The position numbers were made by a program, and so were the translations under genes. Under the pieces are notes generated by a model. The model saw nothing but the letters and a program-made list of their open reading frames with translations. It ran no database searches and was not told the origin of the DNA. A DNA stretch of 64,000 nucleotides from Haloferax sulfurifontis ATCC BAA-897 (GTDB lineage: Archaea > Halobacteriota > Halobacteria > Halobacteriales > Haloferacaceae). Positions 1 through 9,081 of this stretch are shown here, piece by piece; the stretch's first letter is position 1; every line of letters starts with the position of its first letter. The DNA lies in the NCBI RefSeq assembly GCF_000337835.1, contig NZ_AOLM01000020.1, forward strand, positions 62,001 through 126,000, in the 5' to 3' direction.

Positions 1-1268
1 CCGACGCGGTGGGCCTGCGTGATGGCCGGGAACTCCTGCGTGCTGTGGAGCAGGTAGTCGCTCGTGGCGACGGTGTAGCGCGCCTCCGGGTCGATCGGCT
101 CGCCGCCGACGAACGCCCCGACGACCTCGTCGCGGTCGTCGTCCCAGACGATGCGCGCGCCGCTGACGTGGGCGTGCCACCAGTCGGGTTCGCCGAAGCC
201 CATCTCGGCCCCGCGGGCGGCCCCGAACGCCGCGAGCAACTCCGTGCCGGTCACCTCGGCGACGACGAGGTGCTCCTCGAAGGGGACGAGGCTCACGAGG
301 TCGGCGTGGCTCACGTCGGGGCCGACGGGCGGGCCGGAGCGGATGCCGCCGCTGTTCTGGAGTCCCACGTCCGCGCCGGTCGCCCAGCGGTAGGCGTCGG
401 CGATGGCGTTGCCGACGCGGCACTCGCCGGCCGCGACGGTCTCCTCGGCGCGGTCCATCGGGCGGTCGATGCGGCAGAGCACCTCGTCGAGCCCGGCGGC
501 GTCGACTCGCCCCTCCAGCGCCGCCACCAGTCCCTCGTCGGGTCGGTACTCGGCGGTCCGGTGGCGGACCGTCTCGATTCGGTCGGCGGCGACGCGGACC
601 TCCCAGACGACGTGGCCGTTCGCGCCGGGGCGGACGATTGGCACGCCGTCGACCACGTCGTCGCGCTCGGCGTGGACGTGACCGCCGAGGACGAGGTCCA
701 CGTCGCACCGGGCGACGAGTTCGTCGTCGCCGCTCCCGAGGTGCGAGAGCGCCACGACGAGGTCCGCGCCGTCGGCCCTGAGCGCGTCGGCGGCGTCTGA
801 CGCGACCGCGTAGGGGTCGGCGAAGTCGAGGTCGGTCGCCTCGGGGTTGATAGAGCCGGTCGCGGGGTCGGTGACGCCGAAGAACCCGAGCGTCAGGCCG
901 TCTATCTCGCGGGTCGTCCGCGGGACGCTTCCCTCGGCGGCGGCGAACCGACCGCCGCCCTCGCCGCGGACGTTGCTCGTGACCCACGTCGGCCGGCTCG
1001 CGGCGACGAGTTCCCGGGTCCGGGTGGCCCCGTAGTCGAAGTCGTGGTTGCCGAACGTCTCGAGGTCGGCGTCCACGGCGTCGTAGAAGTCGAGCGCCTG
1101 CCCGCCGCGCTCGACGAGAGAAAGGACGCCCGGCGCGGTGTTGTCGCCGGTGCCGACCACGAGGGTGTCGTCGCCGTCGAGGGCGCGGACACAGCCCGCG
1201 AGACGGCCGGCGCGCTCGGTGTCGTCGAAGACGTTCTCGATGTCGGAGTAGTGGAGGAGCCGAGGCAT
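1..1268 (-). CDS. 5'-nucleotidase/UshA-type metallophosphoesterase, C-terminus cut by window edge
   Basis: The frame is open from an ATG at 1268 to the window edge, so about 420 residues are visible and the C-terminal end is missing. It reads as a calcineurin-like two-metal phosphoesterase joined to a 5'-nucleotidase C-terminal domain. Visible motifs in order are HYSDIEN (residues 6-12), GTGDN (39-43), GNHDFDYG (from 73), LSHLG and GGHVH, which supply metal ligands in this family. An NSGGIR stretch later is typical of the 5'-nucleotidase C-terminal domain. The usual DxH of the first motif is replaced by HYSD, an arrangement I believe is common in haloarchaeal members. Likely hydrolyses nucleotides or related phosphate esters; no signal peptide is seen, so probably cytoplasmic. 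Confidence 0.85.
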   Translation of the reverse strand, partial: MPRLLHYSDIENVFDDTERAGRLAGCVRALDGDDTLVVGTGDNTAPGVLSLVERGGQALDFYDAVDADLETFGNHDFDYGATRTRELVAASRPTWVTSNVRGEGGGRFAAAEGSVPRTTREIDGLTLGFFGVTDPATGSINPEATDLDFADPYAVASDAADALRADGADLVVALSHLGSGDDELVARCDVDLVLGGHVHAERDDVVDGVPIVRPGANGHVVWEVRVAADRIETVRHRTAEYRPDEGLVAALEGRVDAAGLDEVLCRIDRPMDRAEETVAAGECRVGNAIADAYRWATGADVGLQNSGGIRSGPPVGPDVSHADLVSLVPFEEHLVVAEVTGTELLAAFGAARGAEMGFGEPDWWHAHVSGARIVWDDDRDEVVGAFVGGEPIDPEARYTVATSDYLLHSTQEFPAITQAHRV

Positions 1269-1374
1269 TCGCTTCTCGAATGTGGCGGTGCGGGCGGATA
1301 AGAAGCCGTCGGGACGGCCCGCGACGTCGACGCGGACCGAACCGAATCGGACCGAACCGAAACGGTTGCCGCGG

Positions 1375-1587
1375 TTACTCGCCGCCTTCTCCTTCGAGTT
1401 CGAACGCGACTTCGACCTCGGCTTGGTACTCCCGCGTCTCGACGGACGCGAGTTCGACGCCGAGCTCCTTTACTTCGACCCAGTGGACGCCCGCGAGCGT
1501 CTCCTCCGCGCGGTTAATCGCGTCGTCGACGGCGGCGTCGAAACTCTCTGCACTCCGACCGACGAGGGTGATTTTCTTGAACACCAT
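1375..1587 (-). CDS. Dodecin, flavin-binding storage protein
   Basis: A complete 70-residue dodecin. The family forms hollow dodecamers that bind riboflavin-type flavins stacked between tryptophans. Residues that match the Halobacterium salinarum protein are visible: W36 (in VHWVEV) and Q55 (in REYQAEV), the flavin-sandwiching and hydrogen-bonding positions. N-terminal MVFKKITL and the central GVE repeat are typical. It is monocistronic, with a TATA-like box centred about 30 nt upstream, consistent with a leaderless transcript. Likely role is flavin buffering and protection against flavin photochemistry. Confidence 0.95.
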   Translation of the reverse strand: MVFKKITLVGRSAESFDAAVDDAINRAEETLAGVHWVEVKELGVELASVETREYQAEVEVAFELEGEGGE

Positions 1588-1613
1588 CTCGTCGGACCCT
1601 TCGTCTTACTATC

Positions 1614-1621
1614 ACAAATAA
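1614..1621 (-). promoter_or_regulatory. TATA-like box of dodecin gene
   Basis: Read on the minus strand this is ATTATTTG, centred about 30 nt before the ATG at 1587. That spacing fits a leaderless haloarchaeal transcript. Confidence 0.5.
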
Positions 1622-1723
1622 TCGTCCCCGGCTCGGCGACTCGGCGACGGGGAGGTCGGGGCGGTTGGAGCGGTCGGGGCGGTCGGGGCGGTCGGAGCGA
1701 CCCCCGACGCGCCGTCGCGGGAC

Positions 1724-2530
1724 TCACTCGTCGGGGCGGTACGGGCGCGCGGTCTCGGCCCACGCCGCGACGAGCGTCCGCCCCCACGCCACGGCCGAGG
1801 GGTCGTAGCTCACGACCAGCGCCTCGGGGCCGCCCATGTGGTCGTAGACGACGAGCGTGACCGAGGCCGTCGTCGGGCGGTTCATCACCACGACGCCGAA
1901 CTCCGGTTCGTCGTCGACCGCGGACACGCGGACGCCGGCGTCGACTATGGCGTCGAGGCCGTCGGGATAACGGTTCGAGAGCCAGTCGAGCGACTCCGCG
2001 GAGAGCACGAGTGTGGCGCCGTCCCCGAGCCGCATGAGCTGTTCGCGCGCCTCGGGCCAGCTACTGAACAGAAACGGGCCGTTGAAGCCGATGACCTCCG
2101 TCACCTCGCCGAGGTCGAAATCTATCGATACCCGCCGTTCCATCGACGTGAGGTCGCCCGTACAGACGACCGCGTCGCGGAACAGCGAGGGCGGCGGATT
2201 GACCGACTCGGGGAGGCGGTCGAGCACCGGTCCCGCGTCGAGCACGTTCGCCATGGCCCGGAGCGCCTCGTCGTGCGTCTCCAGCGCGACTCGCCCCGCC
2301 GTCGTGGCGGCGAACCCGCCGTCCGACCGTTCGACCAGACCGAGGTCGACGAGTCGCTCGACGGCGCGGTCGACGGTGGACCGAGAGACAGAGAGCGCGC
2401 GGACCAGTTCGGCTTTCGATAGCGGCTCCGACGAGAGCGCCTGAAGAATCTGACTGCGGCGACCGACCGCCTCGAACGCGTCGGCGGCGTCCTCGTCGTC
2501 TTCGTCCCCGTCGCCGACCCAACTCGACAT
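1724..2530 (-). CDS. Winged-helix regulator with FilR1-type (DUF1724) sensor domain
   Basis: 268 residues from the ATG at 2530. Residues about 20-80 form a winged helix-turn-helix: an acidic N-terminus, then SKAELVRAL and VSRSTVDRAVERLVDLGLVER, the recognition helix and wing. The remaining about 180 residues match the general layout of the FilR1/DUF1724 C-terminal domain found in methanogen and haloarchaeal regulators. The open frame runs further upstream to 3304, but that part lies over the next gene in another frame and reads as arginine-rich shadow, so I start at MSSWVGDG. A clear paralogue lies at 43216-44019. The ligand is unknown. Confidence 0.8.
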   Translation of the reverse strand: MSSWVGDGDEDDEDAADAFEAVGRRSQILQALSSEPLSKAELVRALSVSRSTVDRAVERLVDLGLVERSDGGFAATTAGRVALETHDEALRAMANVLDAGPVLDRLPESVNPPPSLFRDAVVCTGDLTSMERRVSIDFDLGEVTEVIGFNGPFLFSSWPEAREQLMRLGDGATLVLSAESLDWLSNRYPDGLDAIVDAGVRVSAVDDEPEFGVVVMNRPTTASVTLVVYDHMGGPEALVVSYDPSAVAWGRTLVAAWAETARPYRPDE

Positions 2531-2631
2531 CGGTATGAACGTCTCAGCCCGTGTACAAATGTATATCGGGACTCGGCGAGATTCGGCCACGGTCGGCTGA
2601 TTGGGTCGGAGTGTCGTTCGCTCCCGTCGTG

Positions 2632-3291
2632 TCAGCGAGGTTCTCTTTCGAGCCGGCGCTCCAACGCGCCGACCACGTCGGAGAGGTGTGCGGTGCCCCA
2701 GACGGCGACGATGACGCCGCCGACGGCGTCGAACACGAGGTCGAGGAGCGTGTCGTCGAGGCCGTACTGCGTCAGCACCGACCCGGTGCCGGCGAGCGAG
2801 GCCGCCCCGGAGATGGCGAACTCGATGACCTCCCAGAAGACGCCGAACGCGAGGACGAAAAGCAGGATGAAGACGAACATGAACCGCGGCGGCAGGTAGA
2901 TGTCCGCCGTGTGCTCGTCGACCGCGCGGACGGTCGCGTAGCCGGCCGCCGCGACGACCGACGACGACAGCGCGTGGGTGAGATGGTCCCACCACCAGAC
3001 GCCCGAGTAGAAGCTCGTCTCCGACCCCGGAAAGCCGACCGTCCCGAGCGCGTGGAGGAACGCCGCCGAGGATATCCAGAGCGTCAGCCCGGCGTCCATC
3101 GGGATGCGGTAGTCGCGTTCCAGCATCGCCGGCAGGTACGTCACACCGAGGCCGACGAGCGCGTTGACGACGATACCGAAGTTCCCGCGGTCGAGGCCGA
3201 TGAAGACGAGGCCGACGAGGACCACCTGCATCGCCCGCGAGAGCTGGGACTGCCGTCGCTCGTCGATGCGGAAGTACGAGCGAATCCTCAC
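2632..3291 (-). CDS. YjdF/DUF2238-like polytopic membrane protein
   Basis: 219 residues with about six hydrophobic segments. The motifs WDHLTHALSS, FWEVIEF and YGLDDTLLDLVFDAVGG resemble those of the YjdF/DUF2238 inner-membrane family, whose biochemical role is not established. The start codon overlaps the stop of the upstream membrane gene by 4 nt (3288-3291), so the two are translationally coupled and probably act together. Assignment to the family rests on my recognition of the histidine and acidic motifs. Confidence 0.7.
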   Translation of the reverse strand: MRIRSYFRIDERRQSQLSRAMQVVLVGLVFIGLDRGNFGIVVNALVGLGVTYLPAMLERDYRIPMDAGLTLWISSAAFLHALGTVGFPGSETSFYSGVWWWDHLTHALSSSVVAAAGYATVRAVDEHTADIYLPPRFMFVFILLFVLAFGVFWEVIEFAISGAASLAGTGSVLTQYGLDDTLLDLVFDAVGGVIVAVWGTAHLSDVVGALERRLEREPR

Positions 3292-4004
3292 GGCGACTCA
3301 CCACCTTCCGACGCGCGGGCGTCCCCGTCCGCCTCCGCCGCCTCCGACTCCTCGGCTATCTCCGCCACCTCCTCCGGGAGCCGCTCGCGCGAGCCGGCCC
3401 GGCGGCGGAAGTAGTACTCGAACAGCAACCCGGCGGCGAGACCGGCGACGGTGGCGGCGACGAAGTCCCACATCAGCCCGGTCTCGATGACCTCGTCGGG
3501 GCGGCCGTTCAACAGCAGGCGCGTCCCGAGGTAGAGGTCCGAGAGCCACTGGACGACCGCCCAGACGCCCGCGGCGGCCATCGTGGCGATGACGACGAAG
3601 AAGACGGCGAAGGAGTGGTTCATCCGGACCGGCGTGAACACGTCGAGTTCGACGGCGACGATGAGCGCGATGGCGGCCACCGCGAGGTACGTCGAGACGC
3701 GGCCGGTGAAGGTCACGCCGCCGATGGTCTGGCCCCGAACGAGGACGCGGGCGACGAGCGGGAGCGAGGCGAGCGCGACGACCTCCCACGGAAGCATCGC
3801 TCGCGGTTCGCGGAAGGCGACGGCCGGGACGACGGTGACCGCGGCGACGACGGCCGCGAACCCGCCCCAGACGAGGTCGCCGCCGGTGACGACGCTCCCG
3901 ACGGCGACGGCGACGAGGAAGCCGACGAACAACCACGCGAGCGCCGCGTTGAGCCGTCTGCTCCGGACGAATCGCGCCAGCTCCGTCTCTGCGGCCTGCG
4001 ACAT
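3288..4004 (-). CDS. Polytopic membrane protein coupled to YjdF-like gene
   Basis: 238 residues. After a short cytoplasmic N-terminus there are seven or so hydrophobic segments. A conserved-looking DLYLGTRLLLNG ... TGLMWDFVAATVAG section sits near residues 155-200, and the C-terminal tail is very acidic and rich in E, A and D. I do not recognise a functional domain; the LMWDFVA segment resembles the final helix of the downstream protein, so the two may be distant relatives. It is first in a two-gene operon with a 4-nt ATGA overlap. Confidence 0.7.
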   Translation of the reverse strand: MSQAAETELARFVRSRRLNAALAWLFVGFLVAVAVGSVVTGGDLVWGGFAAVVAAVTVVPAVAFREPRAMLPWEVVALASLPLVARVLVRGQTIGGVTFTGRVSTYLAVAAIALIVAVELDVFTPVRMNHSFAVFFVVIATMAAAGVWAVVQWLSDLYLGTRLLLNGRPDEVIETGLMWDFVAATVAGLAAGLLFEYYFRRRAGSRERLPEEVAEIAEESEAAEADGDARASEGGESP

Positions 4005-4060
4005 GCTCGTCCGTTAGCGACGGGTTGAGAAAACGTTTGGGCGAAGACGCCCCGTTTCGA

Positions 4061-4405
4061 TTACGTGTTCGTGCCGTGAACGACCTCGTAGTCGTTCCCA
4101 CCACCGTTCGACACGCCGATGATTGCCCACTCGTATGGAAGGTCGATACCGCGAAGCCGCTCTCGAAGCGAGCCGATGTGGTCGTCCCACGTCACGAAAC
4201 AGCGGAACCGATACGGTGTCTCGGTTCCGCCGTCAGCGAGCACCGGACGGCATTCGGTCGCTTCGCGCGAACTCAGTGCGGTCACGTGGACCGTACGCCA
4301 CTTGCGTTCGGCCAGCATATCGGGTCCGTCCCCAGAGACGGAGTAGCCGAGCCGGCCGAATATCGACCGAGCCTCCTGAACAGGAGGCATCGAAGCCTGG
4401 GCCAT
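4061..4405 (-). CDS. Small haloarchaeal protein (DUF7116-like)
   Basis: 114 residues, soluble. The sequence pattern (MAQASMPPVQEARSIFGRLG, then ERKWRTVHVTAL, then RFRCFVTWDDHIGSLRERL) resembles a conserved small protein found widely in haloarchaea that I believe is catalogued as DUF7116. No catalytic motif is apparent. It stands alone between a membrane operon and a small zinc-ribbon protein, all on the minus strand. Function unknown. Confidence 0.7.
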   Translation of the reverse strand: MAQASMPPVQEARSIFGRLGYSVSGDGPDMLAERKWRTVHVTALSSREATECRPVLADGGTETPYRFRCFVTWDDHIGSLRERLRGIDLPYEWAIIGVSNGGGNDYEVVHGTNT

Positions 4406-4492
4406 GCACGTCTACGTACACCCGCACTCCTGATAAAGATTGTCACGGTATACCATACCAATAACTGGCTAGCGGCCGCGCCGGACGCTCGA

Positions 4493-4741
4493 CTACTCGT
4501 GAGCGGCGTCCCACTCCTCGGGCTTGCGGACGTTCCCGCAGTTGTTGCACTCGATGCGGGCCATCGTGTCCATCGCGGTGTCGAACGAGTCGCAGTTCCC
4601 GCAGAGGTAGCCCCATCGGTTCTCGGCGTCCTCGGTCGAATAGACGACGTAGAACGGCCCCTTCGAGCCTCGCTCTGGCTCGTCGGTGGCGACGAAGACG
4701 GTCTTACCGCTCGATACGGTCTGGGTCTGAAGTTCGGCCAT
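4493..4741 (-). CDS. Small zinc-ribbon protein (DUF5816-like)
   Basis: 82 residues. Two CxxC pairs, CGNC at about residue 47 and CNNC at about residue 65, would form one zinc ribbon. Before them is a beta-rich segment (GPFYVVYSTEDAENRWGYLCGNC). It resembles the haloarchaeal DUF5816 family, whose function is unknown. Haloferax is known to encode many zinc-finger micro-proteins, and this fits that class. It lies 39 nt downstream of the Fe-S carrier gene on the same strand. Confidence 0.75.
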   Translation of the reverse strand: MAELQTQTVSSGKTVFVATDEPERGSKGPFYVVYSTEDAENRWGYLCGNCDSFDTAMDTMARIECNNCGNVRKPEEWDAAHE

Positions 4742-4780
4742 GCCACCGCTTCGCGCGGGGGCGGCTTAAGAAATTGGTCC

Positions 4781-5146
4781 CTACGTCCGGAACGACTCGC
4801 CGCACCCGCAACTGCTCTCGGCGTTCGGGTTGTTGACGTGGAAGCCCGCGCCCTGCAGGCCGCCCTCGAACTCGAGGGTGGAGCCGCCGATGTAGTTCAT
4901 GCTCGCGGGGTCGACGAACACGCGGAGGCCGTGCTGTTCGACGACCGTGTCGTCGTCTTCCGGTTCGTTGTCGAAGCGCATCCCGTAGGACAGCCCGGCG
5001 CAACCGCCCTGCTGGACGAACAGCCGGAGTCCGGCCACGTCGGTGTCCATCGACTCTCCTTCGAGGAGGGAGACGGCCTCGTCCGCGGCCGCGGGCGTGA
5101 CCGTCACCGCCACATCGCCGCCGCCACTCGCGGATTCCGTGCTCAT
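4781..5146 (-). CDS. A-type iron-sulfur carrier (HesB/IscA/ErpA family)
   Basis: 121 residues from MSTESAS. The family delivers Fe-S clusters to apo-proteins and uses three cysteines: here QQGGCAG (first Cys) and the C-terminal SSCGCGES pair, all present. GLRLFVQQGGCAGLSYGM and NYIGGSTLEFEGGLQGAGF are typical of the fold. An in-frame ATG three codons upstream at 5155 is an alternative start. It is followed by a small zinc-ribbon gene and preceded by hisD on the same strand. Confidence 0.92.
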   Translation of the reverse strand: MSTESASGGGDVAVTVTPAAADEAVSLLEGESMDTDVAGLRLFVQQGGCAGLSYGMRFDNEPEDDDTVVEQHGLRVFVDPASMNYIGGSTLEFEGGLQGAGFHVNNPNAESSCGCGESFRT

Positions 5147-5277
5147 ACGCCCCACTATACTGTGGGAACGGATAACTGTGGCGCAGGCGGAACTTCGCGC
5201 GCCGCTCCGGTAGGGTGCGACTACCGGACGAAAAACGGGGGGAAACGACTCGAACCGGTCGTTTTCTCCCGACCCGC

Positions 5278-6564
5278 CTACTCGTCGAACCGCTCGCGGA
5301 CGCTCTGGGCGTGGGCGTCGAGGCCCTCGGCCTCGGCGAGCGTCGTAATCGTCTCCGAGAGCTCCGACAGCCCCTCGCGGTCAAGGCGCTGGACCGTCGT
5401 CGAGCGAACGAAGTGGTCCACGGAGAGGCCGCCCTGTCGCTTCGCGCCGCCGCCGGTCGGGAGGACGTGGTTCGTCCCGGAGGCGTAGTCGCCGGCCGCG
5501 ACGGGCGTGTACGGGCCGAGGAAGACGCTCCCCGCGGAGTCGATGCGGTCCAACAGCGCCTCGTCGTCGTCGGCCTGAATCGTCAGGTGCTCGGCGGCGT
5601 ACTCCTCGGCGAACAGCACCGCCTCGGACATCGACCGCGCGAGGAGGACGCCAGACGCGTCGCCTTCGAGCGCGGCTTCGATGGTCTCCGTGCGCTCGCG
5701 CTCGCCCGCCTGTCGCTCGACCTCCGCCACGACGTCCGCGGCGAGGTCGGCGTCGTCGGTGACGGCGACGACCGAGGCGTTCGGGTCGTGTTCGGCCTGC
5801 GCGACGAGGTCGGCGGCGACGAACCGCGCCTCGGCGGTCTCGTCGGCGACGACGAGCACCTCGGAGGGGCCGGCGAGGAAGTCGATGTCCACGTCGCCGC
5901 GGACCTCGGCTTTCGCCGCCGTGACCCACTTGTTGCCCGGCCCGACGACCTTCTGGACGGCCTTCACCGTCTCCGTGCCGTAGGCGAGCGCGGCGATGCC
6001 CTGCGCGCCGCCGACCGAGTAGACCGCGTCCGCGCCAGCGACGTGCATCGCGGCGAGCGTGACGGGGTTCATCGGCTCCGCGGGCGGGGTGGCGACCGCG
6101 ACGTGTTCGACGCCCGCGACCTTCGCGGGGATGACCCCCATGAGGACGCTAGACGGGTAGGCGGCGGTGCCGCCGGGGGCGTAGACGCCGACCCGGTCCA
6201 GCGGCCGGTAGCGACGACCCAGTTCGCGGGTGCCCGCGTCACCGAACTCCTCGCGCCAGTCCTCGGGGACTTGCTTTTCGTGGAACTCGCGGACGTTCGC
6301 CGCGGCGTCCTCGATGGCCTCGCGCACGTCGTCGTCGATCTCGTCGTAGGCGCGCTCGGCGGCGTCGGTCACGTCGATGTTGCCGACCTGGACGCCGTCG
6401 AACTCGTTTGAGAACTCCCGGACCGCCACGTCGCCCTCGCGGCGGACCCGCTCGACGATGTCGCGCACGTCGGACCGGACCTCCCCGACGCCGGCGTCCC
6501 GCTCGAAGAATGCGCGGCGGGCGTCGGTGCCGAGGTCGGCCAGCTCGCGAACCTCGATGTTCAT
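5278..6564 (-). CDS. hisD: Histidinol dehydrogenase
   Basis: 428 residues, full family length. Catalyses the last two steps of histidine biosynthesis, histidinol to histidine with two NAD. Family signatures are clear: YAPGGTAAYPSSVLMG, GNKWVTAAKAEV, the GPSEVLVVADE stretch, zinc and base residues in VAQAEHDPNA and in AAEHLTIQ. No other his genes are visible, consistent with scattered his genes in haloarchaea. Start chosen at MNIEVREL with no competing upstream ATG. Confidence 0.97.
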   Translation of the reverse strand: MNIEVRELADLGTDARRAFFERDAGVGEVRSDVRDIVERVRREGDVAVREFSNEFDGVQVGNIDVTDAAERAYDEIDDDVREAIEDAAANVREFHEKQVPEDWREEFGDAGTRELGRRYRPLDRVGVYAPGGTAAYPSSVLMGVIPAKVAGVEHVAVATPPAEPMNPVTLAAMHVAGADAVYSVGGAQGIAALAYGTETVKAVQKVVGPGNKWVTAAKAEVRGDVDIDFLAGPSEVLVVADETAEARFVAADLVAQAEHDPNASVVAVTDDADLAADVVAEVERQAGERERTETIEAALEGDASGVLLARSMSEAVLFAEEYAAEHLTIQADDDEALLDRIDSAGSVFLGPYTPVAAGDYASGTNHVLPTGGGAKRQGGLSVDHFVRSTTVQRLDREGLSELSETITTLAEAEGLDAHAQSVRERFDE

Positions 6565-6682
6565 ACCCCGGCTTTGCGGCCGGCGCGAAAAGTCGTTGCG
6601 GAAGCGGTGGGGCGGCGGCCGGCGGCTGTTCGGTTCTCCGGACAGTCGCGGAGCCGCCCCGACGTCCGTCGTTTTCGCCCCG

Positions 6683-7915
6683 TCACCCGAGGAGCGTCGA
6701 GTACAGGAGCCAGCCGTTCAGGACCACGATAACGGCGATAACGATACCGAGGACGCCGGTCGTGGTCGCCCGGTTGCGGAAGTTCCCCATCAGCGACGCC
6801 TCGTGGGTGAACCAGAGGAGCGGAATCAGGACGAACGGCAGTTCGAAGCTCAGCGCGACCTGCGAGGCGACGAGCACCGACGTGGGGTCGAAGCCCGCGG
6901 CGACGATGAGGAGACTCGGCACGAGCGTGACCGACCGGCGGAGCCAGACGTTGACGTTGAGGTCCAGAAAGCCGTCCATGACGGTCTGGCCGGCCATCGT
7001 CGCCACGAGCGACGACGAGAGCCCGGCGGCGATGAGCGCGACGCCGAACGCGAGGCTCGCGTTCGCCCCGAAGACGCCGGTGAGGGTGACGTACGCCTCT
7101 TCGAGCGTCTCGATGCCCGTCCCCTGAAGCGCGGCGGCGGCGACGATGAGCATCGCGGCGTTCACGAACATCGCGCCGAAGAGCGCGACGACGGTGTCGA
7201 GACGCTCCAGCCGGAAGTGGCGGCGGTGGACGGCCTCGGTGTCGCCGTCGGACTCGATGAGTCGGTCGCGGCGGTCCTGGACGATATACGGGTGGAGGTA
7301 GACGCTGTGCGGCATCACGGTCGCGCCGAGGATGCCGATGGCGACGTACAGCGCCGAGGCGTTCGGCACGGTCGGGACGAGGCCGGACGCGACGGTCGAC
7401 GCGGTCGGCCTCGCCAGCGCCATCTCGAAGACGAACGAGAGCGCGATGACGCCGACGAGCGCCATGATGGTGAGTTCGACCCAGCGGAACCCCCGTTTGT
7501 GGGCGGTCCGAACGCCGAGCAGGGCGAACGAGCTCACCGCCGCGAGGACGGCCCCGGCCCACAGCGGCAGTGAGAAGACGAGACTGAAGCCGATTGCGGC
7601 CCCGATGATTTCGGCCATGTCGGTGGCGACCATCGCCAGCTCCGCGGCGGCCCACAGGACCACGACGACGGGGCCGGAGAACCGCTCGCGGCAGAGCTGT
7701 GCCACGCCCTTCCCTGTGGCGATACCGAGCTTGGCCGCGAGCACCTGAATCCCCATCGCCATGACGCTGGCGAGGACGATGACCCACAGCAGGGCGGGGC
7801 CGAACTTCGCGCCGCCCGAGATGTTGGTCGCCCAGTTGCCGGGGTCCATGTAGGCGACGCTGATGATGAAGCCGGGACCGAGATACGAGAGCAGTTCGCG
7901 GAGCGAGGTGCGCAT
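6683..7915 (-). CDS. Nramp-family divalent metal transporter (canonical site)
   Basis: 410 residues with about eleven hydrophobic segments. The helix 1 motif DPGN (D24 to N27) and the helix 6 segment GATVMPHSVYLHP supply the known Mn/Fe-binding residues of Nramp (Asp, Asn, Ala and Met), so this should be a proton-coupled Mn(II)/Fe(II) importer. The upstream 229 nt hold a TATA-like element and possible operator. Compare the second Nramp-fold protein at 25122-26480, in which these residues are replaced. Confidence 0.93.
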   Translation of the reverse strand: MRTSLRELLSYLGPGFIISVAYMDPGNWATNISGGAKFGPALLWVIVLASVMAMGIQVLAAKLGIATGKGVAQLCRERFSGPVVVVLWAAAELAMVATDMAEIIGAAIGFSLVFSLPLWAGAVLAAVSSFALLGVRTAHKRGFRWVELTIMALVGVIALSFVFEMALARPTASTVASGLVPTVPNASALYVAIGILGATVMPHSVYLHPYIVQDRRDRLIESDGDTEAVHRRHFRLERLDTVVALFGAMFVNAAMLIVAAAALQGTGIETLEEAYVTLTGVFGANASLAFGVALIAAGLSSSLVATMAGQTVMDGFLDLNVNVWLRRSVTLVPSLLIVAAGFDPTSVLVASQVALSFELPFVLIPLLWFTHEASLMGNFRNRATTTGVLGIVIAVIVVLNGWLLYSTLLG

Positions 7916-7951
7916 CTCTTACCGCCACCCCGATTGTTCACACATGCAAAC

Positions 7952-7979
7952 GTCTGAGTTGTCCATGTCTAAATTATAG
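7952..7979 (-). promoter_or_regulatory. Possible promoter and operator of Nramp gene
   Basis: On the minus strand a CTATAATTT element lies at about 7971-7979, roughly 60 nt before the ATG. Two AGAC steps follow it, 13 nt apart (around 7966-7970 and 7952-7955). A metal-responsive DtxR/SirR-type repressor site would be expected here, but I cannot match a known consensus. The rest of 7980-8144 shows nothing recognisable. Confidence 0.3.
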
Positions 7980-8144
7980 TTTCGCGTACTCAGTAAAACT
8001 GCTGTCGATTGTTTCACACGCGAACCAATGCCACGCCCTCAGTCGGAGGGTGCGACGGGCGACCCGGCGGTGACCGGAAAGCGTCGTCCGCGACCGGACA
8101 ACGGGGAACGCCGGCGCTCGCCTCTCACGACGGGGTTAACGCGA

Positions 8145-8738
8145 CTATGCCACGTGGCGCTGTTCCGTGTACGTCAACGTCCGGTCGTCGGTCTCGATGG
8201 TCGACTGGACCGTAATCCAGCCGTCCGCCTGCCGGACCGCGAACGCCTCCGAGTACGACAGTTCGACGCGCTTTGTCGTCGTGTACGACTCGCCGGCCGC
8301 GAGGTCGCCGACCGCCTGCGACCCGCGCCAGACCTCGTCGTCCGGGTCGGTGCCGTTGCCGACGAAGATGCGACTGTAGACGGTGACGCCGGAACTGCCT
8401 GTGTCCTGCTGGTTCGTAATCGTGCTCGTCACGTCGCGGCAGGTCTGGCCGCACTCCTCGATGTCGTCGACGACGACGCCGAACGGCGGCACCGATTCGG
8501 TCGCGGTCGCGGTCGCGTCGCCGCTGTCACTACTTCCGCCGTCGTTACTTCCGCTGTCGCTCCCGCCGCTGTCGCCGCCGTCGTCGGGCGGCGCGGTCGT
8601 CTGCGTGGGGAACGCTCCGTCGGAGTCGTCGGCGGAGGTTGTGTCGGCGAACGGTCCGACTCCGGTCAGGAACGCGGCCGAGATACCGGCCGTGAGGAGG
8701 ACCAGAACTGTCGCGGCGACGAGGAGTGTGCGTCTCAT
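8145..8738 (-). CDS. Secreted or membrane-anchored haloarchaeal protein
   Basis: 197 residues. A basic start and one hydrophobic helix (about residues 4-27) form a signal peptide or N-terminal anchor. A low-complexity Asp/Gly/Ser/Thr linker (about 33-80) follows, then a beta-rich globular domain containing ECGQTCRDV and a C-terminal WITVQSTIETDDRTLTYTEQ. The two close cysteines could form a disulfide outside the cell. Function unknown; the domain is reminiscent of CARDB-like extracellular beta-sandwich modules. Confidence 0.75.
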   Translation of the reverse strand: MRRTLLVAATVLVLLTAGISAAFLTGVGPFADTTSADDSDGAFPTQTTAPPDDGGDSGGSDSGSNDGGSSDSGDATATATESVPPFGVVVDDIEECGQTCRDVTSTITNQQDTGSSGVTVYSRIFVGNGTDPDDEVWRGSQAVGDLAAGESYTTTKRVELSYSEAFAVRQADGWITVQSTIETDDRTLTYTEQRHVA

Positions 8739-8808
8739 ATGAAGTGGAAATTCGGATTGGATGGGTGTCGTTTAACGCAGTTGTCGGCTATCTTCGGGTC
8801 ACACTTAG

Positions 8809-9081
8809 TTACGCACCCGAAAAGCCGTCGGCGCGGTCGCTTAGCGAGTCCCCAAGCGAGCCGTCGAGCGCCCCGGTCAGGAAGTCACTAACGATGCGGT
8901 GGACGTCCAAGACGAACTCCGGAACCGGGTCCGGGAGCTCGCCCGGCGGCCCCTGCTGGCCGGCCTCTGACGCGGGGGACGATTCGCGTGCGTTCTCGGA
9001 CGGTGCGGCGGCGGCGACGCCCGCGGTCGCGACGAGGACGGCGAGCGCGACGCCGACGAGGGTGAGTCTGCGTCGGTTCAT
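8809..9081 (-). CDS. Small secreted protein
   Basis: 90 residues. A Sec-type signal peptide is evident (MNRRRLTLVGVALAVLVA, cleavage likely after AAAA). The mature part is short, Pro/Gly/Ser-rich, then an amphipathic stretch (PVPEFVLDVHRIVSDFLTGAL). No domain recognised. It is 70 nt from the preceding secreted-protein gene on the same strand, so they might be co-expressed. Confidence 0.6.
   Translation of the reverse strand: MNRRRLTLVGVALAVLVATAGVAAAAPSENARESSPASEAGQQGPPGELPDPVPEFVLDVHRIVSDFLTGALDGSLGDSLSDRADGFSGA

Noticed and set aside
1282-1860. Long Arg/Pro-rich open frames in many places opposite or out of frame with genes (for example 19428-22832, 47359-49308, 28403-30184)
   Set aside because: In DNA of this GC content stops are rare, so shadow frames are long. 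Their products are Arg/Pro/Ala-rich without motifs, and each lies over a gene with clear homology features.
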